Positions 6,900 through 14,660 of a stretch of DNA of 38,169 bases are shown piece after piece (the first letter of the stretch is position 1; each line of letters begins with the position of its first letter). The position numbers and the translations under genes were made by a program. The notes under the pieces were generated by a model, which did not search any database, had not been told where the DNA came from, and saw only the letters and a list, made by a program, of their open reading frames with translations. This DNA comes from Bacteroidaceae bacterium. GTDB taxonomy: Bacteria; Bacteroidota; Bacteroidia; Bacteroidales; Bacteroidaceae. The stretch covers positions 1 to 38,169 of the forward strand of contig JAGBGU010000007.1 of NCBI GenBank assembly GCA_017935785.1, written 5' to 3'.

Positions 6900-7388
6900 T
6901 TACTTTGTGCTGTACTTGCCGGCATACGTCAGGATGTTCTCGCCACATTTGAAGTCGAGATACAGACTATCGGCCGAGAAACGACCCGAGAAAGCGGAAA
7001 TAGTATACTGCGGCATGGGGCTCCATACACCCTTCCATACCATTTCGGGCACACTGGTTTCAGCCTCCAGTTTCAGTGTCTTGCCATCCTGTAACAGTTT
7101 GATGCCGTCAAAACGGATGTCAAAGGCATAATGTACCTTGTCGGTGAATCTGATCTGATCCATGTACAGCGTATCGCTCTTCTCTCCCTTAATCACACGC
7201 ATTACCTGTGCCTTACCGTCCTTGCTCAGGGTTCCGTCTGACAAATATGCTCCATACTCTCCCACATATTTGCCGTAAGTTGTAGAGATGGTTATTTCAT
7301 TTTCCGGTTTCTCATCATCGCTACAAGCCGTAAAGCCAGCGGCTGCGCATACAAGGCATAATGCCCATGTAAAAAAAGAATGTTTCAT
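6900..7388 (-). CDS. Small beta-rich lipoprotein (calycin-like?)
   Basis: A 162-residue lipoprotein: MKHSFFTWALCLVCAAAGFTAC ends in a lipobox cysteine (C22), followed by an acidic SDDEKPENE stretch typical of surface-exposed lipoproteins in this phylum. The rest is predicted all-beta, with repeating short strands ending in G-K-Y-like turns (TYGKYVGEYGAYLSDGTL, then ILTYAGKYSTK at the end), which recalls calycin-like Bacteroidetes lipoproteins; this is a guess from pattern only. A longer frame opens at 7442 but would overlap the upstream gene and bury the signal peptide, so I use the ATG at 7388. It follows the TonB receptor by 23 bp and probably works with it, for example as a surface ligand-binding partner. 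Confidence 0.75.
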   Translation of the reverse strand: MKHSFFTWALCLVCAAAGFTACSDDEKPENEITISTTYGKYVGEYGAYLSDGTLSKDGKAQVMRVIKGEKSDTLYMDQIRFTDKVHYAFDIRFDGIKLLQDGKTLKLEAETSVPEMVWKGVWSPMPQYTISAFSGRFSADSLYLDFKCGENILTYAGKYSTK

Positions 7389-7411
7389 AATATTATATAT
7401 ATAATGTATTG

Positions 7412-9655
7412 TTAAAAATTCCAACTCAATGTGGCCCCCCACTGCAAGGGCTTGCCCTGCTGCAGGAAGCGGTTCTTCATGGACACAAAGTAGAAAGTGC
7501 TGTATTGCGTATCCGTTAGGTTACGGCCCCACAGTGTAAGGCTGTAGGCATCGTATGAGAAACGCGCCGAAGCATTGAGCAGGGCATAGAATCCTTGTTC
7601 CGCCTCGTTCCGTTCATCCCAGTAAAGAGGTCCCACGCCTCTTACATCGGCATGCAGCACAAGCGCCATCCGTTCGTCCCTCAACGGAACGTGCCAGTCT
7701 GCCCCAGCCATCAGCGTGTGCTGCGGCACATAAGGAATGTATTTGTCCCGATAGTTCTCATTTCCGTCGGGATAGTCGGCAAAAACAGCATGCGTATAGC
7801 CATAAGAAGCCTGTAACGCAACTGAATTCCATCGGTGCAACCCTTCCACTTCCACACCGCAGATACGCGAATGTCCGGCATTAGTCATCATGCGTCCGGT
7901 CTGCATTCCGTCAGGGAAAACGGTCAGTTGCTGGTCGCGGCAGTCTGTATAGAACACTGTTGCTGCAACTTGGGACCTGTCCTTCTGCCATTTGTACCCG
8001 GCATCCAGATTCCAGCTGTGTTCGGGTTTGTAGCGTGTGGTTCTTCTTACATCTATATTGTCGTCCACACTTATATAGTTGCGTATAATCTCAGATGTCA
8101 TTTTCTGCTGTATCAGGTCAGAGAAAAGTTGGGTATTGAAACCGCCGGCCTTGAATCCGCGGCCGACCGACGCATGCCAGGTAGAATAACCATAGCTATA
8201 GGTAACCGCCACTTTCGGCGCCCATTGGAAATAGTGGGCGGTTTGCGTTCCAGCCAGTGTCACCGGCAGCAGGCTGTTCACATCACCGTCCGGCGAGACT
8301 ATGCGATACTGAACCTCTGCCCCACTGTCATACTTAAACTGCTGTCCTTCGTATTCCACACGGCCGCCTGCGGTCAGCTTCCACCCTGCGCCCAGATTGA
8401 CCACACTATGGTGATAAAGGGAGATACCGTAATAACGCTGCACAAAATCACTGCCGATAGGCAGCACATCCGTCATAAAGGAAAGTGTATCTTGCGGGCT
8501 CATCTGCTGTATGCCTGCATTGGCGTTGTCCAGAATGAGCCGTTGTATGCCGTCGGCCTTAAATGTCACAGGTGCGCTTGTGGCCAGATTCCGTCCCCAC
8601 AAATTCATGCCCGTAAGCCAGTCCCAGCGTTCTCTCGTGTTCACGGGTCTTAGAGTGAAGTCCTGGTTGAGTGTATGGTCGCGCTGTGCCTGGCGCAAGG
8701 TAAACATGGAAAGCGGAGTAAAGTCCTGATCCATCTGCATGTCGTCATCCACCAGTTGGTAGGATGTGGTGGCATTATAGCGCAGACGGTTCCAACTGCC
8801 TTCAAACGATGCACCCAAACGCCATGCCACACGATGGTATCCGCAGCGGTCGTTGTAGCTTATCGGCAGCAGCCGTTCTGTGCCCCGTTCCAGAAGGCGG
8901 TAAGGGAAGCCGCCCTGATTCACCCAGTCAAGACTGGAGAACACATTCCAGTGTATCCCATCCTCCGCGCCGTCACGGGTACGGCCTTCCATGCGCAGGT
9001 TCAGACCGGCGGTTCTGCTCCAGTCACAGTCTGCATTCTTATACTCATTCACATAATAGCCGTCGGAACGCGAGCCTTGTGCGGCAACTGACATGCCCAG
9101 ATTGGCATTGATACGCCGGTAAGTGGATGCCCTTCCACGCCAAGTGTTTCCGTTTCCGCCCTCTACCATCAGGCGCGTTCCCTCATAATCAAGGGGAGAG
9201 ATCGTCTTTATATCCATCACGCCGCCCATGGCATTCCTGCCGTAAAGCGTGTTCTGTGGGCCGCGCAACACAGCAATACTCCGCACGTCAAGCAAGGGGA
9301 AATCGTAAGTGTTCTTATTCAGCAGGGGTACTCCGTCCACATAGACCCCCATGGCAGGCTGGTCAATACGGGAGCCCAGGCCGCGGATATAGACCGAGGA
9401 AGTCATTCGTGAACCATAGTCCGGGATATGCAGATTCGGCACCACGGCAGAAAGCTCCTTCACATCGGTCACACGCAGTTTTTCCATGTCGCGCATACGG
9501 AATGTGGAGTTCGCCACCGGACACAGGTCGGCCAATTGCACATCGCGGCTCAGCGGAGCCACCACAACAACCTGGCGCATAGTATCCGCCGGCACGCTGC
9601 GTTCAGCCATTACAGGTAATGCGTTCAGACAGCAGATTATGCCTGCCGCACCCAT
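7412..9655 (-). CDS. TonB-dependent outer-membrane receptor
   Basis: A TonB-dependent receptor of about 747 residues. After the signal peptide (GAAGIICCLNALPVMA) comes a short TonB-box-like segment (TMRQVVVVAP). Next is a plug domain with hallmark motifs (SSVYIRGLGSRIDQPAMGVY and VLRGPQNTLYGRNAMGGVMD), then a barrel ending LQWGATLSWNF with terminal Phe. There is no N-terminal carboxypeptidase-like domain and no SusD partner, so it is not a SusC; it resembles siderophore, cobalamin or heme receptors, but the ligand cannot be told. The frame opens at 9727, upstream of the promoter box at 9697-9704, so that start is excluded. A TTG at 9688 would give a better signal peptide (KSIISIGRF added, with positive charges) and is a real alternative to the ATG at 9655. 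Confidence 0.88.
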   Translation of the reverse strand: MGAAGIICCLNALPVMAERSVPADTMRQVVVVAPLSRDVQLADLCPVANSTFRMRDMEKLRVTDVKELSAVVPNLHIPDYGSRMTSSVYIRGLGSRIDQPAMGVYVDGVPLLNKNTYDFPLLDVRSIAVLRGPQNTLYGRNAMGGVMDIKTISPLDYEGTRLMVEGGNGNTWRGRASTYRRINANLGMSVAAQGSRSDGYYVNEYKNADCDWSRTAGLNLRMEGRTRDGAEDGIHWNVFSSLDWVNQGGFPYRLLERGTERLLPISYNDRCGYHRVAWRLGASFEGSWNRLRYNATTSYQLVDDDMQMDQDFTPLSMFTLRQAQRDHTLNQDFTLRPVNTRERWDWLTGMNLWGRNLATSAPVTFKADGIQRLILDNANAGIQQMSPQDTLSFMTDVLPIGSDFVQRYYGISLYHHSVVNLGAGWKLTAGGRVEYEGQQFKYDSGAEVQYRIVSPDGDVNSLLPVTLAGTQTAHYFQWAPKVAVTYSYGYSTWHASVGRGFKAGGFNTQLFSDLIQQKMTSEIIRNYISVDDNIDVRRTTRYKPEHSWNLDAGYKWQKDRSQVAATVFYTDCRDQQLTVFPDGMQTGRMMTNAGHSRICGVEVEGLHRWNSVALQASYGYTHAVFADYPDGNENYRDKYIPYVPQHTLMAGADWHVPLRDERMALVLHADVRGVGPLYWDERNEAEQGFYALLNASARFSYDAYSLTLWGRNLTDTQYSTFYFVSMKNRFLQQGKPLQWGATLSWNF

Positions 9656-9696
9656 CCAAAAGCGTCCTATCGAAATAATACTTTTCAAAACGCTTG

Positions 9697-9704
9697 CAAA
9701 GTTA
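9697..9704 (-). promoter_or_regulatory. -7 box of the TonB receptor
   Basis: TAACTTTG on the minus strand fits TAnnTTTG. Transcription would start near 9692, about 37 nt before the ATG at 9655 or 4 nt before the TTG at 9688. Confidence 0.55.
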
Positions 9705-9726
9705 GCACAGCGCCACGAATTATACA

Positions 9727-9744
9727 ATCCTCATTTGTGAGGAT
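9727..9744. promoter_or_regulatory. Candidate operator upstream of the TonB receptor
   Basis: ATCCTCA-TTTG-TGAGGAT is a perfect palindrome with 7-bp arms, centred about 43 bp upstream of the inferred start site and just beyond the -33 region, a position suited to an activator or metal-dependent regulator. Confidence 0.4.
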
Positions 9745-9790
9745 ATTGACGGTATTATCTTAAATGTAAAAGGATTTTTGACTTCCATTT

Positions 9791-9832
9791 CTGGGATATT
9801 GGTACTGCTAGCATTGACTATAAGTATCCCAG
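9791..9832. repeat. Inverted repeat downstream of the pilus operon
   Basis: CTGGGATA (9791-9798) pairs with TATCCCAG (9825-9832). It lies just beyond the operon terminator. Role unknown; it may be a back-up terminator. Confidence 0.35.
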
Positions 9833-9843
9833 ATGCGTAAAAT

Positions 9844-9891
9844 AAAAAAAAGACCCTGCAGTCACTATTTATAAGTATCTGCAAGGGTCTT
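9844..9891 (-). terminator. Terminator of the pilus operon
   Basis: On the minus strand AGACCCTTGCAG...CTGCAGGGTCT forms a stem with one bulge and is followed by eight T residues (9844-9851). It lies 64 bp past the last pilus gene. Confidence 0.85.
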
Positions 9892-9954
9892 AAATTCTAC
9901 ACCTTTATAAAAAGGGCCTTTAAATCATCTTTTAATAATGTTTTGGTTTTCACA

Positions 9955-11721
9955 TCAGGAAGCCACGTTTGTGTATATGATGTCCTTTCCGCTGTTATTA
10001 ACAACATCAGTAGCCTTCTTACCGTTGAAATCAATTTCCTTAACGGTTGCACCAGCCTCAATTATGATAATAGGCTGATAAGAGTCACCAGACAAGAAAG
10101 TGGGATTTACGGTTATCTTATCAACTGTTCCACCTTCAATACGCAAATAACCACCATGGGTTTTAAAGGTTGTGGTAACTATTTCAGAGATATGTGCATC
10201 ACCAGTTACCGTTGTTTGGGCATGCTCATAATTGTAGATTCTGCCATATTCTCCTCCGTCAATCGTAGATTTGGCAAAGTTAACAAATGCACAGTCAAAA
10301 TAATCGTCCAGAACTAAGTTAGCCTGATTGATGTATTTGCCATCAACGTTCTTAGGCCCATCTATCTTCGTACCCTTCAAAGTACAGTTCTTCAGTTGAT
10401 TATTTCCATAGAAGTATGTACCAAAGGCAATACATCTGTTGTTATTTGTGATTCCCCATTTGCTGTTGATTGTCAGATTCTCTATAGAAACATTTTCCAG
10501 GAAATTATTGGGAGTCCCTGTTTTGTATACGCCAAAGCAGATGTATCCGATATTTCCACGGAAGGAAACATTCTTGTATGTCAGTTCAATGTCGTCAGTG
10601 CCTTTGGGGGTACCGAATTCTGCAGAATGCTCCAGACTGCTGAAAACAAACTCCTTTTCCTCGATAGTTGTGTTCTGATCATATATATAGAAGAAACCAT
10701 TGTTATAGTTTATATCATCAATATATGTCGGATCTATTTTTACAACGAAAGAAATACCTGGTTTAATAGGTTCGGTAGACAATACCTGTCCGAGAATGTT
10801 TGTACGCCAATTTCGCTGTATGGGGACAGCTTGAAGGCCCGAGCTGAATACTATATCATTCCCGCTGTTGTCAGAAAAGGTAAAAGACATCTCATGTGTC
10901 GTTCTTCCTTCTGAGTCTTCTTTTGTCCCGTTTGCATCCCCGTCGGCAAGAATATATGACATTGAAAGATATGAAAACTCTTCTTTAGTACCATCATCGT
11001 CTATGTCAACACATAAGTCTTCTGCAGGTATCGTTGCTGATTCATATTCCACATCCTGAACTAATTCATTTGTTTCTACCACGTCTGTTTCAACATCAAC
11101 ATAGCCAGATGTCTTACCAGTTATCAAGTTGAGCTTATTGGAAACACCTTTAATGGTTGCCGAGGATTTTGCAACCTTGAACCCTAACTTCTCTGCCATC
11201 TCAACTTCATACTTATACGAACCGACATTTACTTGGGCAAACGGTCGTCTTAATGTCACTTCTTTTTTATAATCTAACGTATTTACAGTAAATGTTTCTG
11301 AGGCAAAGAAGGCATCACGGGTTTCATCATTGTTCAGCCCTGTATAATCTACAGTAACTTCCATGTCGTCAGATATAGTATATGAAGTACATGCTGAATT
11401 TTGTGCCCAAAAAACAGATGTATAGGTCTTTCCATAAAGCAATGGTAAGGTAATTTGATGTCCCCTCTTAAGATCATTAATATTTTCAACTTTGGTTTTG
11501 GGGACAATTGTCTTACCTTCCTCATCATATATAGCATACACGAGAGTGTTTGCGCCCGCCCCGTCACTGATTACACGCGTTGCTAATTTGTTTTCGACGT
11601 CAATTGAAAGTTGAACCTGAGCCAATTCTTCAGGAGAAAAAGTAGACAGTTCGTTTTCTGAACATGAAGTGACGAAGAGAACTATCGCAATCGTCACCAA
11701 AGCATACAATTTGTTACACAT
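9955..11721 (-). CDS. Fimbrillin-like lipoprotein (DUF6562-type)
   Basis: A 588-residue lipoprotein: MCNKLYALVTIAIVLFVTSC, lipobox Cys20, then SENELSTFSPEE. Residues 30-310 look like the N-terminal beta domain of Bacteroidales fimbrillin-type proteins (LVYAIYDEEGK, YGKTYTSVFWAQ, RRPFAQVNVG and VPIQRNWRTNILGQVL; the last is the usual NWRTN signature before the hinge). The C-terminal 250 residues are a different beta-helix-like domain (IENLTINSKWGI, LKNCTLKGTKI, IDGGEYGRIYNY), which suggests a pilus tip or adhesin rather than the stalk subunit. It is the last gene of the operon, 43 bp behind the FimB/Mfa2-like gene. The AT-rich composition differs from the flanks. Family name is from motif memory; no search was possible. 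Confidence 0.78.
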   Translation of the reverse strand: MCNKLYALVTIAIVLFVTSCSENELSTFSPEELAQVQLSIDVENKLATRVISDGAGANTLVYAIYDEEGKTIVPKTKVENINDLKRGHQITLPLLYGKTYTSVFWAQNSACTSYTISDDMEVTVDYTGLNNDETRDAFFASETFTVNTLDYKKEVTLRRPFAQVNVGSYKYEVEMAEKLGFKVAKSSATIKGVSNKLNLITGKTSGYVDVETDVVETNELVQDVEYESATIPAEDLCVDIDDDGTKEEFSYLSMSYILADGDANGTKEDSEGRTTHEMSFTFSDNSGNDIVFSSGLQAVPIQRNWRTNILGQVLSTEPIKPGISFVVKIDPTYIDDINYNNGFFYIYDQNTTIEEKEFVFSSLEHSAEFGTPKGTDDIELTYKNVSFRGNIGYICFGVYKTGTPNNFLENVSIENLTINSKWGITNNNRCIAFGTYFYGNNQLKNCTLKGTKIDGPKNVDGKYINQANLVLDDYFDCAFVNFAKSTIDGGEYGRIYNYEHAQTTVTGDAHISEIVTTTFKTHGGYLRIEGGTVDKITVNPTFLSGDSYQPIIIIEAGATVKEIDFNGKKATDVVNNSGKDIIYTNVAS

Positions 11722-11764
11722 AATTTTAAGTTTTAGATAATATTAAGTTTATTTTTGGTTCATC

Positions 11765-12772
11765 CTAAGGAAAGACTAAATTGTGGTCTCCATTGTAAGT
11801 CGGATTTATTAATGTCCCTTCTTTTGATCTTGCAGTCAGAAAACTCCCCACAACTTTTGTATGATAGTTTCTCCCTATCGGAATGTCAATTACTTTGGAT
11901 AATGTCAATTGTCTTCCTCCTTTATCGCAAATTTCAAACTGAATACTTGTATACGAATCTTCTTTTCTTACAAATACATAATCAAATCCCATTGACGCTT
12001 TTGATTCTGATAGTTTTTTTAATGAGGTTTCGAAAAAAACACCTATTGCGGAATCAACTGGTTTGTCTGTATACGCGCTATATACATTTGGCATAAATCC
12101 AGCATAATAAATTCTGACACTGTAGTCTTCAATATCCATATTTTTTGTCATTCTATTATCTAACGTGTACTTGTGGATAAAATCAATCACGTCATCGGTA
12201 ATCATTTCAAATTTGCCCAAAGGTCGCAACATGTTTACATCAAACGTGTCAGGACTAACCTCTTTCCAATCAGCAACAAGTGAGATTTGAACTGTTCCTC
12301 TAAAAGCATCGCGGAAATCTGTATTTCCTTTATGTTCGTTTTTCAATTTTATTCTGCCAAACTTATTTGCATCATAAAGACTATATTTTTCATCATTATC
12401 TTTAATGTCTGACCATACAATAAATTCGTAATCACCAGGCAACACGTCAAGAGTAAATTCTTGGTTGTAACCGTTCTTAATATCCTTTTCAAACAGGAAC
12501 TCTTGTATTTCCCCTTGTTTGCCAGTTTGGGGATAGGCATGGATTATATAACGGATTCTTCCACTTTCTAATTGATTGTCATAGGTTTCCCCCTTTTCTT
12601 TAAAGATAACTTCAGCCCCGTTGTATTGATGATACAATTCTGTCATATCCGTTTTATAGCTAAGTCTGAGGCAAAGTGTCACTAATTTAGGCGTATTAGG
12701 CCATTCATGAACATTACATGCAGAAAGCAATATTAAAAACATATATGCAAAATGGTATAAATTCTTTCTCAT
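11765..12772 (-). CDS. FimB/Mfa2-family pilus anchor lipoprotein
   Basis: A 335-residue lipoprotein with lipobox ILLSAC (C19) and then NVHEWP, which matches the C-x-x-x-E-W-P start typical of FimB/Mfa2-family subunits. TLDVLPGDYEFIVWSDI is another hallmark of this group, as are the paired beta-sandwich domains expected of 300-350 residues. Such proteins anchor the pilus in the outer membrane and limit its length. The start ATG overlaps the stop of the preceding DUF3575 gene (ATGA at 12769-12772), implying translational coupling. Its AT-rich codon use matches the two other pilus genes. Confidence 0.85.
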   Translation of the reverse strand: MRKNLYHFAYMFLILLSACNVHEWPNTPKLVTLCLRLSYKTDMTELYHQYNGAEVIFKEKGETYDNQLESGRIRYIIHAYPQTGKQGEIQEFLFEKDIKNGYNQEFTLDVLPGDYEFIVWSDIKDNDEKYSLYDANKFGRIKLKNEHKGNTDFRDAFRGTVQISLVADWKEVSPDTFDVNMLRPLGKFEMITDDVIDFIHKYTLDNRMTKNMDIEDYSVRIYYAGFMPNVYSAYTDKPVDSAIGVFFETSLKKLSESKASMGFDYVFVRKEDSYTSIQFEICDKGGRQLTLSKVIDIPIGRNYHTKVVGSFLTARSKEGTLINPTYNGDHNLVFP

Positions 12773-14040
12773 CGCTTCCCTCCTGTTTTCAAGTCAAATG
12801 TATATGCCAACGATATAGAAGCTTGATCAAGCCCAAAATATGTTTTGCGCTTTGTGTCCACTAACAGACCATTCTTTGTACTTGGAGTATTACGGAATAT
12901 ATCATAGTGGATTGGATATACTCCTGCACCCGCAGAAAATTCTATTTTCCACTTATTGTCCCCACTCAAAGGCATACGATATCCTAAGCATAGCCCTCCA
13001 CCAATAGATGGGCTTCTACCATTATGATCCTGATAACGATAAGCACCATTAAATGCAAAGTTATAATACGAAACCCCCAAATGTGTTCCAACAAACCAGC
13101 TATCATTCCATCCGGAAGGCCAATAGCGAACCTCAGGCTGTATGGAAAATGTACGGAATTTTATCGTAGATTTGAAATAATTGCAACCCGAATAATAAAT
13201 GGGAAGATTAAAAGACCAATGTTTGGCAATGTCAATTTCACCCGAAATATTAGCATTCAGCAATGCCAATCCCACAAAATTTGTTTTAAGATAAATATGA
13301 CGTGTCCATTCTGGACAAACAAGAATCTTTAACGGTTCAGGTGAAATTAATGGATATGGAATCTTTCTCTCTCTGTTCCTATCTATGTTGCACAAAGCAG
13401 GAAAAGGCAATGCTGGCAACTTACAGTTGGGTATATTGGCAATCCTTTGCATTATAAACTTAACAGAAGCATTGCGCATATCTCCAAAATAATTTTTGAA
13501 CAATTGCAACCAAACTTTACCATTTTCTATCTCCCGTAATTTTACGATACGTTGGTCAATAAGTTTGCCATTATTATATTCTACCAATATTGGTTCATTA
13601 TCTAAAATAGAAATCACAGAATCCTTATATGGCATATTCACTTTTTCCACCCTACTTTTCAAATGGTCCCAAGGGATATAACTGTCATCCCGTTCTACCA
13701 TGGTTTCAGAAATGTCTATTTTACCTCTGACTATTTTTTCAAGCGCATTCATACGTTGGAGAGACAACATCTTGTTTAATTGGAAACTTCCTTCGGGGGA
13801 TGCGGCGCCACGAAAAATGACATTTATAAAGTATTGAGCAGAATCTGTTTGGATTCGGTGTAGAAAAAGCAGGAGGCTGTCTATTTCCTTTTTATTGTCA
13901 GCAAAAGTTGGAACAACATGAAATTCATTTACTCTAAAACCTATATTAAATTCTCTCTCCTCATTTTGAGCATATAATTGCCCCCAATGAAGAAACATAA
14001 ATATTGTTATAATATAATTAACATAGTGTCTCATAAACAT
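12769..14040 (-). CDS. DUF3575 outer-membrane protein of the pilus operon
   Basis: About 423 residues with a signal peptide (VNYIITIFMFLHWGQLYAQ). Residues 30-230 are an OmpA/DUF3868-like periplasmic part (INVIFRGAASPEGSFQLNKM, LSLQRMNALEKIV). The C-terminal 180 residues (LKTNFVGLALLNANISGEID, IQPEVRYWPSGWNDSWFVG, ending ISLAYTFDLKTGGKR) match the DUF3575 barrel. Genes of this type regularly precede FimB/Mfa2-like genes in Bacteroidales pilus loci and probably place or anchor the pilus. Possible starts are TTG 14046, ATG 14040 and ATG 14034; I use the first ATG. It is the first gene of the operon, behind a long leader. Confidence 0.85.
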   Translation of the reverse strand: MFMRHYVNYIITIFMFLHWGQLYAQNEEREFNIGFRVNEFHVVPTFADNKKEIDSLLLFLHRIQTDSAQYFINVIFRGAASPEGSFQLNKMLSLQRMNALEKIVRGKIDISETMVERDDSYIPWDHLKSRVEKVNMPYKDSVISILDNEPILVEYNNGKLIDQRIVKLREIENGKVWLQLFKNYFGDMRNASVKFIMQRIANIPNCKLPALPFPALCNIDRNRERKIPYPLISPEPLKILVCPEWTRHIYLKTNFVGLALLNANISGEIDIAKHWSFNLPIYYSGCNYFKSTIKFRTFSIQPEVRYWPSGWNDSWFVGTHLGVSYYNFAFNGAYRYQDHNGRSPSIGGGLCLGYRMPLSGDNKWKIEFSAGAGVYPIHYDIFRNTPSTKNGLLVDTKRKTYFGLDQASISLAYTFDLKTGGKR

Positions 14041-14084
14041 TGTCAATCCTTTATATTTTACGGCTTAACGACATGTACAGATAC

Positions 14085-14182
14085 AAAAAAGACGTGGAGA
14101 CTGTGTCTGTTGTTCGTCCCACGTACCAAGGCTTCTCGCATTGCCCATCAAGTCAGAACGAACAACGCCGAAGTCCCACGTC
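14085..14182 (-). terminator. Attenuator-like structure with alternative stems
   Basis: In transcript order, a first copy of ACGTGGGAC (plus 14173-14181) is followed by GTTGTTCGT (14158-14166 region complement), a second ACGTGGGAC (14116-14124), ACGAACAAC and finally CCACGTC directly before six U residues (14085-14090). CCACGT can pair with either copy of ACGTGG. The first copy gives a long imperfect hairpin including GTTGTTCGT/ACGAACAAC; the second gives a short one. Either places a stem before the U-tract, 45 nt upstream of the first pilus gene. Confidence 0.6.
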
Positions 14183-14196
14183 GATATAATCATATA

Positions 14197-14245
14197 CCTG
14201 CCCTGTCTTTCGACATACATAAATACATTGAAAGACAGGCACAGG
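14197..14245 (-). ncRNA. Hairpin in the pilus leader
   Basis: CCTGTCTTTC and GAAAGACAGG (14230-14239 and 14202-14211) form a perfect 10-bp stem around an 18-nt AU-rich loop. The stem is extended by GC and CAGG pairs after one small internal loop. Part of the leader described at 14041-14424. Confidence 0.55.
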
Positions 14246-14325
14246 GATACTTACATACCCATGAGACATTCACCGTTGCTTTGCCTTTGACCTGATGTTA
14301 GAACTTTGCGAGAATTCTGGCACGT

Positions 14326-14333
14326 CAAATTTA
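14326..14333 (-). promoter_or_regulatory. Proximal -7 box of the pilus operon
   Basis: TAAATTTG on the minus strand fits TAnnTTTG. Start near 14321, leader about 280 nt; this transcript would lack the G-quadruplex motif. Confidence 0.4.
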
Positions 14334-14367
14334 AAGCGTCAAGTAAACGCCTTTCCCAAATATGTGT

Positions 14368-14386
14368 CCCCACCCTTCTCCCACCC
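14368..14386 (-). promoter_or_regulatory. G-quadruplex motif upstream of the pilus operon
   Basis: The minus strand reads GGGTGGGAGAAGGGTGGGG: four runs of at least three G with loops of 1, 4 and 1, a canonical quadruplex pattern and the only one I noticed in the window. It is on the coding strand of the pilus operon, between the two candidate promoters. Confidence 0.7.
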
Positions 14387-14416
14387 GCTGGTAGGCTTTT
14401 CGACATGGAGACTATG

Positions 14417-14424
14417 CAAAATTA
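14417..14424 (-). promoter_or_regulatory. Distal -7 box of the pilus operon
   Basis: TAATTTTG on the minus strand fits TAnnTTTG; start near 14412. A T-rich segment lies about 18 bp upstream where the -33 element should be. Confidence 0.45.
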
Positions 14425-14441
14425 GCAATAATATTTAAAAC

Positions 14442-14460
14442 ATAGGGACAATTACCCTAT
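14442..14460. promoter_or_regulatory. Candidate operator upstream of the distal pilus promoter
   Basis: ATAGGG-N7-CCCTAT is a perfect 6-bp inverted repeat centred about 30 bp upstream of the -7 box, overlapping or just behind the -33 region. Confidence 0.35.
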
Positions 14461-14580
14461 AAAAATACAGAAAAAGAAATATTTATGTCTTGGAAACGCA
14501 TTATAGACACTATTTTCTCCATCGTCCCCTTAATTTTGTCCAATGAATCAACACAATTCAGGCCATTACCAGACACAATC

Positions 14581-14611
14581 AAGAAAATCCCGCTCTTTTT
14601 ACGGAGCGGGA
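14581..14611 (-). terminator. Terminator of the GLUG-EEP unit
   Basis: TCCCGCTC (14588-14595) pairs with GAGCGGGA (14604-14611) and on the minus strand is followed by TTTTCTT. It lies 50 bp past the EEP stop codon. Confidence 0.8.
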
Positions 14612-14660
14612 CTGCAACAATGCATTCGGACAGATGTCCTATGCAAGTGGGGCTGTTGCG

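Larger units (their letters stand above)
14041..14424 (-). promoter_or_regulatory. Long structured leader of the pilus operon
   Basis: No gene lies between 14041 and 14660. The two best -7 boxes for the pilus operon (14417-14424 and 14326-14333) put the start 280-370 nt before the first codon. The transcript would contain a G-quadruplex motif (first promoter only), a hairpin with a 10-bp perfect core (14197-14245), and a larger branched structure followed by a U-tract (14085-14182). It could be an attenuator-type leader or a separate small RNA ending at the U-tract. I do not recognise it as a known RNA family. Confidence 0.6.

Noticed and set aside
5262..9655. Polysaccharide utilisation locus
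   Set aside because: A glycosidase-like gene and a TonB receptor are near each other, but there is no SusD and the units are separated by a terminator.
14258..14300. Resemblance to SRP RNA (CAGGTC...AAGCA) in the pilus leader
   Set aside because: The conserved GGAA loop and its closing pairs are missing, so the similarity is superficial.
14041..14660. Invertible promoter upstream of the pilus operon
   Set aside because: I found hairpins but no pair of longer inverted repeats flanking a promoter, and no recombinase gene is nearby.
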